From positions 25,282-89,281 of the forward strand of contig JAKSZP010005638.1 in the NCBI GenBank assembly GCA_022478985.1: a DNA stretch of 64,000 nt, written 5' to 3'. The DNA comes from Massospora cicadina. Lineage: Eukaryota; Entomophthoromycota; Entomophthoromycetes; Entomophthorales; Entomophthoraceae. Shown piece by piece: positions 34,736-44,799 of the stretch (positions within the stretch are counted from its first letter, which is position 1; every line of letters begins with the position of its first letter). The notes beneath the pieces were generated by a model, which saw only the letters and a list, made by a program, of their open reading frames with translations, searched no databases and had not been told where the DNA came from. The translations under genes were made by a program, and so were the position numbers.

Positions 34736-35293
34736 GACAAGAGACACAAGAGGTGTCCAGGTATAAGGAATGGTGAGAGAGAGAGCTGGTATGGGAGTTG
34801 CTTAAAGACATGGATTTAAAAGGAGAAAGTTGGAAGGGCGTTTATTGTAGGCTGGGGTGGTAGATTGGTAATGATAACACTTTAGTAAATAAACTTAATA
34901 GTGTTTGCATTATAAGAATAATTTTATTGACCGCAAAGATTAACCAAATGAATACCTTGGTTTTATATACCATCCAACTTCCTGGACTTACCTAAGCTTA
35001 ATTGATTTTAAACAGTGCACTATTCTTCTCTGGAGCTTATGGGATTGCAACTTGCATGTGATTTTGAAAGGCAGTGGGAATCGTCTCAGTCTCATCATAA
35101 ATTCGTTTTGGTGCGATTAATTGACTGAATACTATTGCAAATAAAGTAATATAAACGATTAATCAAATATTTTCACTACAATCATTAATTTTATATGCAA
35201 TTATTCGATCTAACTTCATCACATATCATATTGATCAGACTGACAATATCTATAATCTTAGGAATTCCACTAATGTCAAGATTTATCCTGACA
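34602..35293 (-). repeat. Element H 5' LTR with AG expansions
   Basis: 692 bp, 59 bp longer than its partner because of an AG run at 34677-34732 and a shorter GA run at 34773-34783. Outside these the two LTRs are almost the same. Confidence 0.95.
34677..34732. repeat. (AG)28 microsatellite
   Basis: Fifty-six bases of uninterrupted AG within the H 5' LTR. The 3' LTR has only cccagtatgac at the same point, so the array arose after insertion or is a copy-specific expansion. A long perfect dinucleotide run can also be an assembly artefact. Confidence 0.95.
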
Positions 35294-35381
35294 GGGCTTG
35301 AGGAAACTCACCAAAAGAAGCCCTCATGGTGGCGGCCTCCTGATTGTGAGCTCTTTTTTTGTGGGTTTCACTTTATTGTAA

Positions 35382-36037
35382 GGTGATATTAAAAACAGTT
35401 TAAACCATTTATCACATTTTGCCTTGGAACTTGGAATACAAATTTCAAGTTAAATTTGCCTAAGGGTTTTTCAACTAAGGGTGGCTTTGAACCAGGGTTT
35501 TTCTCACTCCAAGCTATTCTATAGGCTTGAAAGAGCTTCAAGCATGGCAAGGAGAGGGATTTCAAAGTATGGCCTTTAAAAGGTCAAGACCCCATCAATT
35601 CAAGCCTCAGTTCAGAATTTTTGCAGCTTCTCTTGGCCGTTTAGGGCTCATGCCTTACCTGAGCGTTGGGCGTGACAAGCTTTTGTCACAAAAACAAATC
35701 CTTGAGCTTCTGATGCATTGGCCCTCTCCAGTTGCTCTGTCTTTTTCTTGTCTTTCTTAATATTCCAGAGAAATGACAGGATCATCTCGCTCATATTTAA
35801 TAGATTAAATCAAAAATAAAGGCTACTTTGGGGATATGAATTTTGCTTACCTGGTATTATTTTCTGCATATGAGATTCGCCCAAATTTTGAGAGTTAAAA
35901 GACGGGTTGCTATTACTCAACCCTACCAGCTTACCTCAGTAGTACAACTTGGCTGTTGGACCTATTTTAGTGACAATTTATTTTGCTTAAAATTCAGGCA
36001 TCTGGTGAATGGAATCTGGTTGGTTCCATTTGTTAAA
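35382..36037. repeat. Element G right LTR
   Basis: 656-bp partner of 28840-29491. It starts ggtgatatt (TG lost to GG) and ends ttgttaaa. The DNA between H's second target copy and this LTR (35299-35381) is G interior. F sequence resumes at about 36043. Confidence 0.7.
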
Positions 36038-36042
36038 CTGAG

Positions 36043-36689
36043 TAATGAATCTTTTTTGTATTCCTTTCAGAATTAGAATACTAAAAGCAAAGTGGAAACA
36101 GGGTACTCAACAAGAAAAGTGTATTCGTTATTGATGAAGGCTTTGTATTATATATTACAAGGGTAACTTTTTAATTGGGGACTGATAAATAACCTTTCTT
36201 TTTATACTGAAGTTTTCTTCATATTTGATCATAAACTATATCCCAATAACTATAAAATTCTAGTTATTGTCCAGTGCAACTGTGAGAACTGAAAAATAAT
36301 TTACCACTAGATATGGCATTGAAGGCTAAGCACATATCACCTTAGTTTGTTCAGATTGACTGTGCTATACTTTTGAGTGTAACTAAAATCAGGGACGAGT
36401 TTGATCTCTTTAATGAGATAGGAAGAGACAATATTGATTAATGATCTCATATCCAATGCAGTCTTTACTCTAACCTCCTAAATTATCAATTCTGCTTTTA
36501 GTGATGGTTCCTCTAAACTTTGGCAGGAGGACTAACACCTCTTTTAAGGTGGAAAGTTGCATTGAGCTTTTAGAAGTCTAAGGGTATTACTTTCTTAGTC
36601 TCCAACAGAATGTGAACGCTCAAGCTGGGTCAGATCAACAAAGCATTATATTGATTAGCATCACTGGTTGTATCATTACCCTTTGACAC
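36043..36689 (-). pseudogene. Element F protease and gag-pro junction
   Basis: Minus-strand translation from 36689 down gives DTTSDANQYNALL, FHLKRG, ALDMRSLINIVSSYLIKEIK, LVPDFSYTQKYSTV, LIGI, then NNEYTFLVEYPVSTLLL. Each aligns with element D (DTANDGDQFLDSL, FQLKKS, AILDTGFTVNVIYIKLIKKI, LAPDLEYTQEFKTA, LIGT, YSCLVKYPFSAITL). The protease active site has decayed from DTG to DMR. Many stops interrupt it. This stretch has no long open frame and is visible only by comparison with D. Confidence 0.7.
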
Positions 36690-36779
36690 TTTTCTTTCTC
36701 GTTGCAATCACTTTACAACCTATTCAATTCAAGACTGAATCTAGTTTGATAATCTCACAGAGGAGATTAGTCTGCGCCT

Positions 36780-37894
36780 ATGTCAGGGAGCAGTTGGGCA
36801 AGCAAGGTAAGAGGAGCAGGCGGAAGGCCCGCGGCCTCCAACGGTCAAAAACGCCCTGGAGAATCCAGCGGAATAGACAAAAATTTTAAAAAACTGGCGG
36901 TCACTATTTCCCCTGAGATACTCACATGGCAAGCACGATGCAACCAGTACATCAACACGCCACACTCCCAGCCACTTTTGTCAGTGGAATTTGGAGTCCG
37001 CGTGTTTCTGGACATCCAAAAAACGGCTTATGGGAAAGAATTTGTGAAGATGTGCACACAATTTTCCCAACCGCGGTGTACGTTGCACCTCACTCCATGT
37101 CACGTGGTTGGCTGGACCTAGGTTTCAAAAGCAAAAAGGCAGCAGACAAGGCTGCAGCAGTATGCATAGTGGTCAACCTCCCTGAAGGGCAGCAGGTCGT
37201 CAAAACCAAATGCATCAGATGGACAAAATCAAACCAAATTTTTCTCACATTTGACTTTTTGCCAACTATGGTAAAACGTGACATTTTGGAACAACACCTG
37301 AAAGATGGTCTCGCCATATATGGTGAAATAAAATCTTTTAAAATGCAACGCTTCACGCTGATGCCACACCTGTGCACTGGCAAAGCCATCGCAGTTCTGA
37401 CCCCAACTGAGGAGATTGCAAAGGACCTAACCCAGATCCCGCACTCCACTTTTATTGATATTGCAGGGCATACCACCCACCCATTCCAGGTGACCGTGGA
37501 CAGCGCGCCCCCTATTTGCACCCACTGTGATGCGTTTGGCCATAAGGCGAACGCATGCCCCATCAAGGAGGGCATCACATTCCAAGAGCACCCCTCGTTG
37601 GCTATGGCCAGTGGAGAGGCGCACTATGAACCAACCACAAGCACCAAAGAGGCTTTCCCATGGGGAGCACAAGGCTGCTACCTACTGGTAAAGCCTATCT
37701 CCCAGCAAGAGTGGAAGAAGGCCAAGCAGGCCCATAGGGCCGCGGCCAAGGAAGCGGCCAAAGCCACTACCGCTATCCCACACTCACAACACCAGGAGGA
37801 CATGGAAACTACACGGTGGAAGCAACTTGAAAATCCATCAACCAATCAGATTGGGAGGCCCATGCCGAACAGGCCACTCAATCTGAGGATCTGA
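36780..37894 (+). pseudogene. LINE L ORF1 (gag-like RNA-binding protein)
   Basis: The likely start is ATG 36780 (MSGSSWASKVRGAGGRPAAS, typical low-complexity N-terminus). A frameshift between 36926 and 37121 leads into the frame that runs to 37894; that frame alone gives 322 codons from ATG 36926. The middle (MSRGWLDLGFKSKKAADKAA, then FLTFDFLPTMVKRDILEQHL) has the alternating pattern of an RRM-like fold. A zinc knuckle CTHCDAFGHKANAC (CX2CX4HX4C) lies at about residue 196-209. ORF1 proteins of LINEs coat the element RNA. The stop overlaps the next ATG as TGATG. Confidence 0.8.
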
Positions 37895-39225
37895 TGGGAG
37901 ATTTGATCTCACCCAATCGTTGCACCCAAGCTCCAGTCAAAACCAACTTGGGACCCATCACAACTGAAAATTTTTTTGACCTGCTCAATGGTGCACCAAA
38001 CTCATCTGCACCACAAAAAATTCATCCAATGTCGGGAAAACAAAAAGTGAAGGCTAAAGCCAACGCGACTCTTTCCGCAAAAATCAACAAAAACCACAAT
38101 AGCATTGCTGCTAACTCCCATGCTGCTGTGAAGGCCCACGGGGATCTAGAAGAGGCTGGTGGGCCCGGGTGCCCACCCCCTCACACCTAAGGTGCGATGG
38201 GGGAAACCTTCACTTTAGGGATGTTGAATATCGCTGGACTCAAGGCCTCCCCATCCCAGGCTAGGAAACTGAGTTTTTACAACACAATTTACCCGTGGAT
38301 ATCCTGGCCATCCAGGAGTCCCACTGTCCATGAGGTTCTGAGGAAGCTTGGAAAACAATGCTCCTCCCATCCCTATCCTTTTGGTTGAAGCACTGTGGGG
38401 TGCTAATTTGGAAAAATAATTTTTCAAATTTTTAGCCTCAGAAACATTTCTAAATGGCCGAGTGCTTATTGTCACTTTCTTGTGGGCTGATGTAGCGCAT
38501 GCAATCATCAACATCTATGCCCCAAATGGTGCATGCGAGCGTTGGGAATTTTTCTCATCAGTAAAATCCCTCCCACTACCCCCAGACTCTTTCCTAGTCA
38601 GTGACTTGAATTGTTGGCTAAACACACCAACGGACTGGTGGCATTCCTCACCCCATGTCCCCAGGGTCATGTAGAACTACGCGTTCTAAAGGCCACCCTC
38701 AGGTTAATGGATGCGCTGCTGCGACATGCCATGCTGCTCAAAAACATGACGCGTCCCCACGTCCACAATGGCCAATTAAGGTCCATGACCCGCATTGACC
38801 TTATTCTAACGCCGGCGAAATTCCAACCCCACATCTCCCACTTCAAAACAACAAAAATGGAATTCTCTGACCATCGGCTGGTCTCGCTAACCTACCACCT
38901 ACCTGTCACAGCTGCTAAGGCCCCACATTGTTGCAAAATCCACCCCCCTGAGCTGCCGTCGCCAGGATTTTCCACGTGGGTGGAAGAGGCAACTTTGGCA
39001 AAAAAGTTTGTTGCACCATTTTGTGTGGACCCCATTTCTACATGGGCAACTTTCAAAGATGATACCATCGCCACTATTGCCATCTCTCCTCAGACGCTCA
39101 CGAGCCACATCAGCAGTTATCTTGCATTCTTTGGCAGAGTTGGCACACTTGGAGTCCAACATCTCAGTTACAGGATACAGCTCTGCATGGGGCCGGAAGT
39201 GGGCAGAGGCAGCCGCCCACCTTAA
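37894..39225 (+). pseudogene. LINE L ORF2 N-terminal part: endonuclease, broken
   Basis: A 98-codon leader frame starts at 37894 (sharing one base with the ORF1 stop) and ends with TAA at 38188-38190. Six bases later the same frame resumes at ATG 38197 with TLGMLNIAGLKASPSQARK, the first strand of the endonuclease. After a one-base shift DILAIQESHC follows, then in further frames CGVLIW, VAHAIINIYAPNGACERW, SDLNC and finally MTRIDLILTPAKF with FSDHRLVSL (38611-39225). These are the conserved blocks of the APE-type LINE endonuclease. At least three frameshifts and three stops make it inactive. Confidence 0.85.
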
Positions 39226-39536
39226 CGCACTCAAAAGACAACACAAACATTGGGTTTGTGTTCAGTACAGGGCTACATGCATCACAAAAGGCGACAAGTG
39301 CACCACACATTTCTTTAAAAAAATTTTGCACCATGCCAGAGCGTGGCCTGTACACAGGTGCAAAGATCAGATAATTCCATTGCAGATACACCGGCCAAAG
39401 TGGCAATTGAAACGCAATAGTATTACTCCAAGTTGTACCATTCTGATCCAATTCAGCTGGCCAAAGTGGCAGAATTTCCTGATCCAATTCAGCTGGCCCG
39501 AGCCTGCATCTGTACCATTTTCCAATACCCAGAATT

Positions 39537-41335
39537 ATGAACTTGATTACTCCGAATGAATTATGGACAGCCATTTGCAGTGCGCCAAACCGAAAATGCC
39601 CAGGTCCAGATGGCATTCCATATGAGTTCTACAAAAATATTTTAAATATATATCCCCATTGCTGCTCGCCTCACTTAACCAAAGCCTGTTGGAAACGCGC
39701 CTCCTACCAGGAGGACATGAGGCCTTTACTGTCACACTCTTCAAGAAAGGGGATAAGCTAGACTTAGCCAACTGGCGCCCCATTTCTCTAACAAACACAG
39801 ACACTAAAGTTATAACAAAAATTATGGATAACCAGTTAGGGACTGTAGCATCTGCCACCATCTCCCCAGAACAATTCGGTTTCATCCCCAGAAGGTCGAT
39901 TTGGGATAACGTGCACTCTGTGGCTAATGTGTGTCAGTCCACAGCCTCTGGGGCACTTGTATTCTTGGACCAACAAAAGGCCTATGATAGAGTAAACTGG
40001 GAATACCTTAGGGCCTGCCTCCAACAATTCCGCCTACCTCCCCGCTTCATTAACTGGGTGATGCTGCTCACGGAATCTGCAACAATGGCTGTGCGCGGCC
40101 CAGGTTTCCTAACGGAAGTAGTCCGCCCTCAAAGGGGCTTGCGACAAGGGGACCCCCTCAGCCCACTCTTATACAACTTCAGCCTTGACCCACTACTGCG
40201 AAATGTGAATGCCCAACTCACTGGGGTCCACGTGCCAGGCCAAGCCCCAGTCAAGATAATGGCATTCGCAGATGATTGTGTGGTGGGGGTGTCTAATAAT
40301 CAAGATGCATGCGCGCTTGAAGCTCTCATCCAGGAGTATTCCCGGGTAAGTAATGCGGCACTGAACGCTTCCAAAACCAAAATCATCCTCCTTGGTCGGT
40401 CTCAGAACTGCTGGGCTCCAGCAATTAGTTCCCAACCTGGCCCATCTGCTCGCCCACGTCCACGCCTTACTAACTCAACACACACCGCTCCACTGGTGCT
40501 CCCCTTTGTGCCACGCCCTACCATAGGACCGGTACGCCATCTGGGCGTGTGGATGGAGGCAGGCGAATACGCGTCAGCAGTAATGGAGTACCATATTCTA
40601 GACAAAGTGACAAAGCGCATCGCCTCCCTCAGAGCCCACCCTACTTCCCTTACTGGCAGGGTTGTTTTAGCCAACTCTATGCTCCTCTCCAAAGTCTGGT
40701 TCAGAGCCCACGCCATCCCCTTCTCCCCAAGCTTCTTTAAATCCTTGTATGCCTTGCTGCAAGGATGGCTTTGGTCAGGCCGCCCTCCACCAGTGCGGCT
40801 AGAGGTCATGTTTGGCCCTCATCATCATGGTGGCATGGGCCTGCTTTACTTCAAAGCCCATGCTGCCAAGATCCTGGGCACCTGGATTGCGGCTGTCACC
40901 GCTCCTACACTCCCCTCCCAACACTGGTCCCGCGCAGCCCGCTCCAACTTCTTTCGCGCTTTAGGCCTCAACAATCCATCGAACCCCCACTCCCTGATGA
41001 AATACCTCGCATCACACACATTGGCCACAGGTCCTCATGGGACTAAAACTCACTACAAACGAATCCTACTCTCCATGCGGAGCGCTGAGTGGAGAATTTA
41101 TATTAGCGGACATACAACCCAAAAAGGCCGCCCCTCTCCTCAGTTCACACAAGAGGTACAGGGGCTACCCATCCATGATGGCGTGATCCCCATTTGGCCC
41201 CATGTCCTATCCAGGGTGGACTACCTGGACATGATGGACATCCCTTATTCCATTGAGACCCAAAAAAATATCTGGAAATCTGTACACCATCCTCTGTTGC
41301 AGCCTCAAGTCCGTCCCATGTGTGGCGCTGCCTGA
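39537..41335 (+). CDS. LINE L reverse transcriptase (ORF2 central part, 558 open codons)
   Basis: A short frame 39537-39761 carries the entry motif of LINE RTs (NRKCPGPDGIPYEFYK). After a shift the frame 39659-41335 stays open for 558 codons with all RT blocks: LANWRPISLTNTDTKVI, FIPRRSIWDN, ALVFLDQQKAYDRVNWEYL, QRGLRQGDPLSPLLYNF and MAFADDCVV, the FADD catalytic box. The part after 40500 is the conserved post-RT region shared with the truncated copy at 25654-26965. The enzyme primes on nicked target DNA. Given as CDS because the domain is intact, but without its N-terminus it is unlikely to be produced as a working protein. Confidence 0.9.
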
Positions 41336-41835
41336 GGCGGGTGTATCATACAGATGAGCGCTCTAACGCTTTACAATCATCCTGTGTCATGTGTGGCCAG
41401 TATGGAACGCTGTTCCACCGCCTGGAGAAGTGCCCTACTTCTAAAGTGATATGGCGCGAAGTTCAACGTCTGCTGGGCCAGGATCAAACGCATCCCTTTA
41501 GTCTGTTAAGAGATATGTTTGCTCTATCAATGGCCTCCTCCATTCCACCCTCCCTCCGTGCTTTGGTGGTTGCAATCGCCATGTGGACCTCCCACACGAT
41601 TGTCTTAGATGCCATCGCAGGCTCCATCCCCACCCTCCCAGAAGCTGTCCACAGATTTCAGTCTCATTTGGTGGACCACTTTCAAGCGTGGATGTTTGGA
41701 TACCTCCCACCGCATCGCCAACAGCTGGTCTCTTCCTGGTTCCCAGTCTGGTTCATCAAATCAGACCCCTTTCTCCACACGTGTTCAATTGTGGCTACGG
41801 CCCCTTCACACGTTTACTCCACCTCCCCATAAGTG
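41305..41835 (+). pseudogene. LINE L C-terminal zinc finger (zf-RVT-like)
   Basis: After a frameshift at about 41320-41335 ORF2 continues with VWRCLRRVYHTDERSNAL and CVMCGQYGTLFHRLEKC (CX2CX7HX4C), then VIWREVQRLLGQ. This is the layout of the zf-RVT domain found at the end of many L1-type LINE polymerases. The remaining 110 residues to the stop at 41832 are hydrophobic-helical. The frame is out of phase with RT by one base, so the domain is cut off in this copy. Confidence 0.8.
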
Positions 41836-41998
41836 GCGTTCCCGCTGGCAACAAGAGATAGCATCGCTTCTCTGGGGTGCCACCCCTGGTACTAAGTTTT
41901 GTCTCTTCTGAGTTATATTTGGAAGTGTCCATCCCATGGTCAGCCTTCCCCGCAATAAATTTAAAAATTTAAAAATTTAAATCATTACCCTTTGACAC

Positions 41999-42550
41999 CC
42001 AATTACTTACTGAGTTAAGTACTTTCTGGTTCCTGTGTGATGGTGATATTTTTAGAGTTTAAGCAATCAGGAATGGCGAGCTCAGTGTGTGTACCAAAAA
42101 TGTAATAGCCTGTGTCTTCATAACCCAGTTTCAGAGTCATTACTAGAATCATTTTCAATGCATAAGAGATGAGAAATAAGCAGTGTTTTGCTTTCAGGTA
42201 CTAATTGTTGATTGACTTTTGAGTCACCTGACCTTAAGTTAACCGTCATTTTCCATGATCAGCAAAGAAGGGTTCTCCTTAAAGCATATTTCTTCAGTGT
42301 GGTTGTTATTCTTGCAGTAGTTACACTTATGCTTCTACACCTTCTTAGTATTTTCCACTTCCATGGTATATACTTGAGGTTTTGTGGAAACCTTTTTGGA
42401 AAGTCTCTGACTTGTATATATCAACCACATAAAGCAGGGCTTTTTAATATCTAAGACAAAGTTGAGGCATCTCTCTTTTGCTTCAATAACTAAATTGAAG
42501 CCAAATTCGGATTTTTTATAATAAACAAAAAATGACCGCTCAATCAAGCC
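41999..42550 (-). pseudogene. Element F gag end with CCHC zinc knuckle
   Basis: On the minus strand KCNYCKNNNHTEEICF around 42300-42250 is a perfect CX2CX4HX4C knuckle, preceded by MEVENTKKV and a stop. Further down, GYYIFGTHTELAIPDCLNS (about 42120-42060) matches element D's GYDVEYIFREHP and VPDHLNA. An open frame at 42335-42547 supplies the preceding gag residues. LINE L is inserted at the downstream edge, after which F resumes at 36689. Knuckles of this type bind genomic RNA in Gypsy gag. Confidence 0.7.
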
Positions 42551-42555
42551 AAAGC

Positions 42556-43450
42556 CTACCTATGTTGATGCAATTGACACTAGCTGCCCCAGCTTGAGGT
42601 GGTGGTGTGCTGCTATCTGGCATCTTTCAGCCAGCTAAAGCGCCTGAGCTGGCTCTGCTAGCCCTCCCAATGCTACCAGGCGATATTATCCCCTTAGGAC
42701 TTGGCCCGCCACATCACAATTTCTCAGGCGGTGCTCCAGAGCTCTTTGGTGCTCCAACGGAGCAATTTGCGTTTTGGCCTCCTGGTCAAACATGAGAATC
42801 TTTTCCCATATTTGAGCATGGCCATAATCCTGATGGCCATGTCAGTTTTTAAATCTACTAGCTTCATTGACTTTCGCCCCTTTAAGGGGTACTTTGACCT
42901 AAGCTTCCGCTCTGAAGCTGATGCAGCATCAGCATCTAAGCTTCAAATTTTTTGATAAAATTCTGATTTCCACCATTTTCATGCAGCTTCCGGATGAGGC
43001 CACTTTGGTGGTTCAGTTCACCAGGTTGCCCTCCCATCACTCCTCCAAATGCCTCCACCATGAGCTCATAGATGTTTTTCCATTTACAGTGCAGACCCCG
43101 TGCTGCAGTTTGTGGTTCCCAATCGGGTAGATCAGTTGGCAGGGCCTTGCGCCTTTGCAACAATCTGCCCATTTCATTGTGATTCCCACCTTGTGATTCC
43201 CCCAACCATGATCAGATCTGCCCCTGATCATTCATTCTTGGCACAAATAAAAAATGGCTGCACCATTTGCCCCTTGTGTTTTGAACTTGATCATTCGAAG
43301 CACAAGTGCCCTTGGCTTCCACCTCTGCTACTTTTACTATTCCTTCTTCCAGCATTAAGTCAGCAGCTACTTCACCCCAATTCTTCAAATGGGACTTGAA
43401 CCTCCTGTACCAGCCTTGGGGAAATCAGATGCAGCTTCCAAAGCAGAGCC
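42556..43450 (+). pseudogene. K2: LINE-like ORF1 relic
   Basis: Frames 42607-42795 and 42701-42955 give an N-terminal part ending FIDFRPFKGYFDLSFRSEAD, an RRM-like strand pattern. 43100-43399 gives CPLCFELDHSKHKC, an intact CX2CX4HX4C zinc knuckle. Both blocks recur in K1. The layout parallels ORF1 of LINE L but the sequence is clearly different, so this is another LINE lineage. Several stops and shifts separate the parts. Borders are uncertain; it probably interrupts the gag of element F. Confidence 0.6.
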
Positions 43451-43776
43451 TAATCAAAATACCAATTTAAAAAACTTTAAAAATAATTTGAATTAATTAC
43501 TGAATCCTGAGTCAATTGCTAAATCAGTTTCAGCTGAGCTGCCATGGTCAACTGTCTGCAACCAATCAGCTCCGTCCACCACTCAAATTCTGGTGGCTGG
43601 CCCAGCATTGGCTGAGCTAAATACATTTGAGTGCCTCAAACGGATTTATGATAGTGAATGGCCGTATAACATCAAGCTGAATTTGATTTTGAGGAATCTT
43701 TTGTAAATCCTCCTGATTTGCGTCCCCTTCATTTTCAATATAAAAACAGATTACTAGTTATAAAAATATAAACAAA

Positions 43777-44184
43777 ATGGTGTTAGAAGAAGCAGCTGCT
43801 CCGGCCAACACACTCCTCTGCCAACATCTCCATGGGGTGATGGAGCCCCTTGTTGAGGGTATTCCCATCCTAAATTTCCCCCATGATTTTGATGAGGATG
43901 CAAAATATGAAATTGAGGAGCTTGCTTTTGGAGCAAACCGCACTTGCATCAATGCAGCAAAAACTTCTCTGTTTGACCCAAATTATCCCCAAACCCACCA
44001 ACGCATCAAGTCATTTACTTGTGTGCCTGCTCTCATCACTTTTGCTGAGCATCAACTTGTTCAATACGTTGAGCCAATGGACACCGTTGCCTCATTAATG
44101 AAGAAAACCCACGATTATACCTCCTTATGCCACATGTTGCTGATGCTCAAACCCCTATGCTATCTGCCATGGTCCACCTGCTAA
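43777..44184 (+). CDS. Unrecognised 135-codon open frame
   Basis: Begins MVLEEAAAPANTLLCQHL and includes FPHDFDEDAKYEIEELAF, acidic and helical, with no cysteine motif or membrane segment. It follows the K2 relic by 300 bp and precedes element E. It could be the continuation of the K2 protein, a gag remnant (ALITFAEH faintly recalls LITFAEHF in element D gag) or chance. I cannot assign a function. Confidence 0.3.
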   Translation: MVLEEAAAPANTLLCQHLHGVMEPLVEGIPILNFPHDFDEDAKYEIEELAFGANRTCINAAKTSLFDPNYPQTHQRIKSFTCVPALITFAEHQLVQYVEPMDTVASLMKKTHDYTSLCHMLLMLKPLCYLPWSTC

Positions 44185-44344
44185 AGTGGGCACCGTACAA
44201 AAGTTTCCCCAAAGCGTCTTCACCTTCTAATATGGCTTCTTAGGCTGCTAACTTAGGGGCTATATTAGGTTTTTTATTTACAATAATCCCTTTGTTTGGC
44301 TCATTTGCAAATAAATATGCGCGGCAGCTCCTTATTTTGGTTTG

Positions 44345-44517
44345 GGCACCGCTAGTGCTAAAAAGACCCACGGTTGCCCCTACTTCATCTTTCTGGCTTG
44401 TTGCAGGGGCTTTTGGTATGTTACTTAAATAGATTGCCATATAAGTAATCCTTAAATAACCACCTCTGTCAGACATAAGAGCAGCTAAGCTTCTGGAATT
44501 CTGTACCATCAACTGGC
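44345..44517 (+). repeat. Element E left LTR part
   Basis: Aligns with 49385-49558 over about 175 bp with many differences. The match stops at caactggca, after which ctgtcagaccc begins the interior. Whether the LTR extends further left is unclear. Confidence 0.45.
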
Positions 44518-44799
44518 ACTGTCAGACCCTCTCACAATGGACAGTCTTCTCCAACTTAGCTGCAGCTCTGACATAATAAACTAGCCAACATCCTTTTGCT
44601 CTCCACACTTAACTCTGGGTTGGTGAGTCATTCACCTACCAGATTGTCAATAATTTTTACCTAAATTCAACTTTTAGTTTAATTTTCTTTTTGGAAAACG
44701 TGTTGGTTCACCTTTGAATCCTACCTGGTTATCTCATCAGGGCTTGTCAGTTATCAAGAGACTCTTCTCACTTTTGATCTTTCTTTTACAGCCCTTTCA

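Larger units (their letters stand above)
29914..35293 (-). mobile_element. Element H: young chromovirus with near-complete domain set
   Basis: LTRs 29914-30546 and 34602-35293 have perfect 7-bp inverted ends, TGTCAGG and CCTGACA, and the element is flanked by an exact 5-bp duplication gggct (29909-29913, 35294-35298). By eye the LTRs differ at roughly a dozen sites outside two AG-repeat expansions, making H one of the youngest insertions here. The minus strand encodes gag, protease, RT, RNase H, integrase and chromodomain. Several premature stops and frameshifts make it inactive as sequenced. A TGG-type primer site is not obvious next to the 5' LTR (attttgactgcccctac-like sequence instead). 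Confidence 0.95.
28840..36037. mobile_element. Element G: non-autonomous LTR element carrying element H
   Basis: Direct repeats 28840-29491 (652 bp) and 35382-36037 (656 bp) share long blocks such as ccttacctgagcgttgggcg and agagttaaaaga. Between them only about 505 bp belong to G (29492-29913 and 35299-35381); the rest is H with its duplication. No pol motif is present in these 505 bp. Flanks atgag (28835-28839) and ctgag (36038-36042) fit a 5-bp duplication with one change, and element F resumes on both sides. Orientation is uncertain; a purine run on the reverse strand beside the left LTR hints at minus. Confidence 0.7.
36690..41980 (+). mobile_element. LINE L: recent non-LTR retrotransposon
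   Basis: Flanked by an exact 18-bp target duplication, atcattaccctttgacac, at 36672-36689 and 41981-41998. The 3' end is an AATAAA followed by a short (TTTAAAAA)-type repeat tail (41954-41980). It encodes ORF1 with a CCHC knuckle and ORF2 with apurinic-type endonuclease, RT and a terminal zinc finger of zf-RVT type, no RNase H seen. GC content is clearly above the surrounding F DNA. The exact duplication indicates recent insertion, yet the endonuclease part is already broken. Confidence 0.95.
23949..42550 (-). mobile_element. Element F: old Gypsy relative of D, broken into at least four blocks
   Basis: On the minus strand from right to left the pieces are the gag zinc-knuckle end (41999-42550), gag-pro and protease (36043-36689), dUTPase-like domain (28490-28835), RT and RNase H (27040-28330), integrase (24540-25636) and a 3' LTR candidate. 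In translation each piece aligns in order with plus-strand element D, so they are one element. The interruptions are a LINE fragment (25654-26965), G with H inside it (28840-36037) and LINE L (36690-41980). The 5' end lies beyond 42.55 kb and is not found. Heavy decay shows F is the oldest layer here. Confidence 0.8.

Noticed and set aside
36085..36607. A possible 5' LTR of element F ending in ccaaca
   Set aside because: Only a short end similarity to 23949-24522 exists, and the stretch instead translates on the minus strand as F protease and gag-pro sequence in line with D.
37090..37578. 162-codon minus-strand frame
   Set aside because: Antisense shadow of LINE L ORF1, which carries the recognisable zinc knuckle on the plus strand.
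40402..40809. 135-codon minus-strand frame
   Set aside because: Antisense of the LINE L reverse transcriptase.
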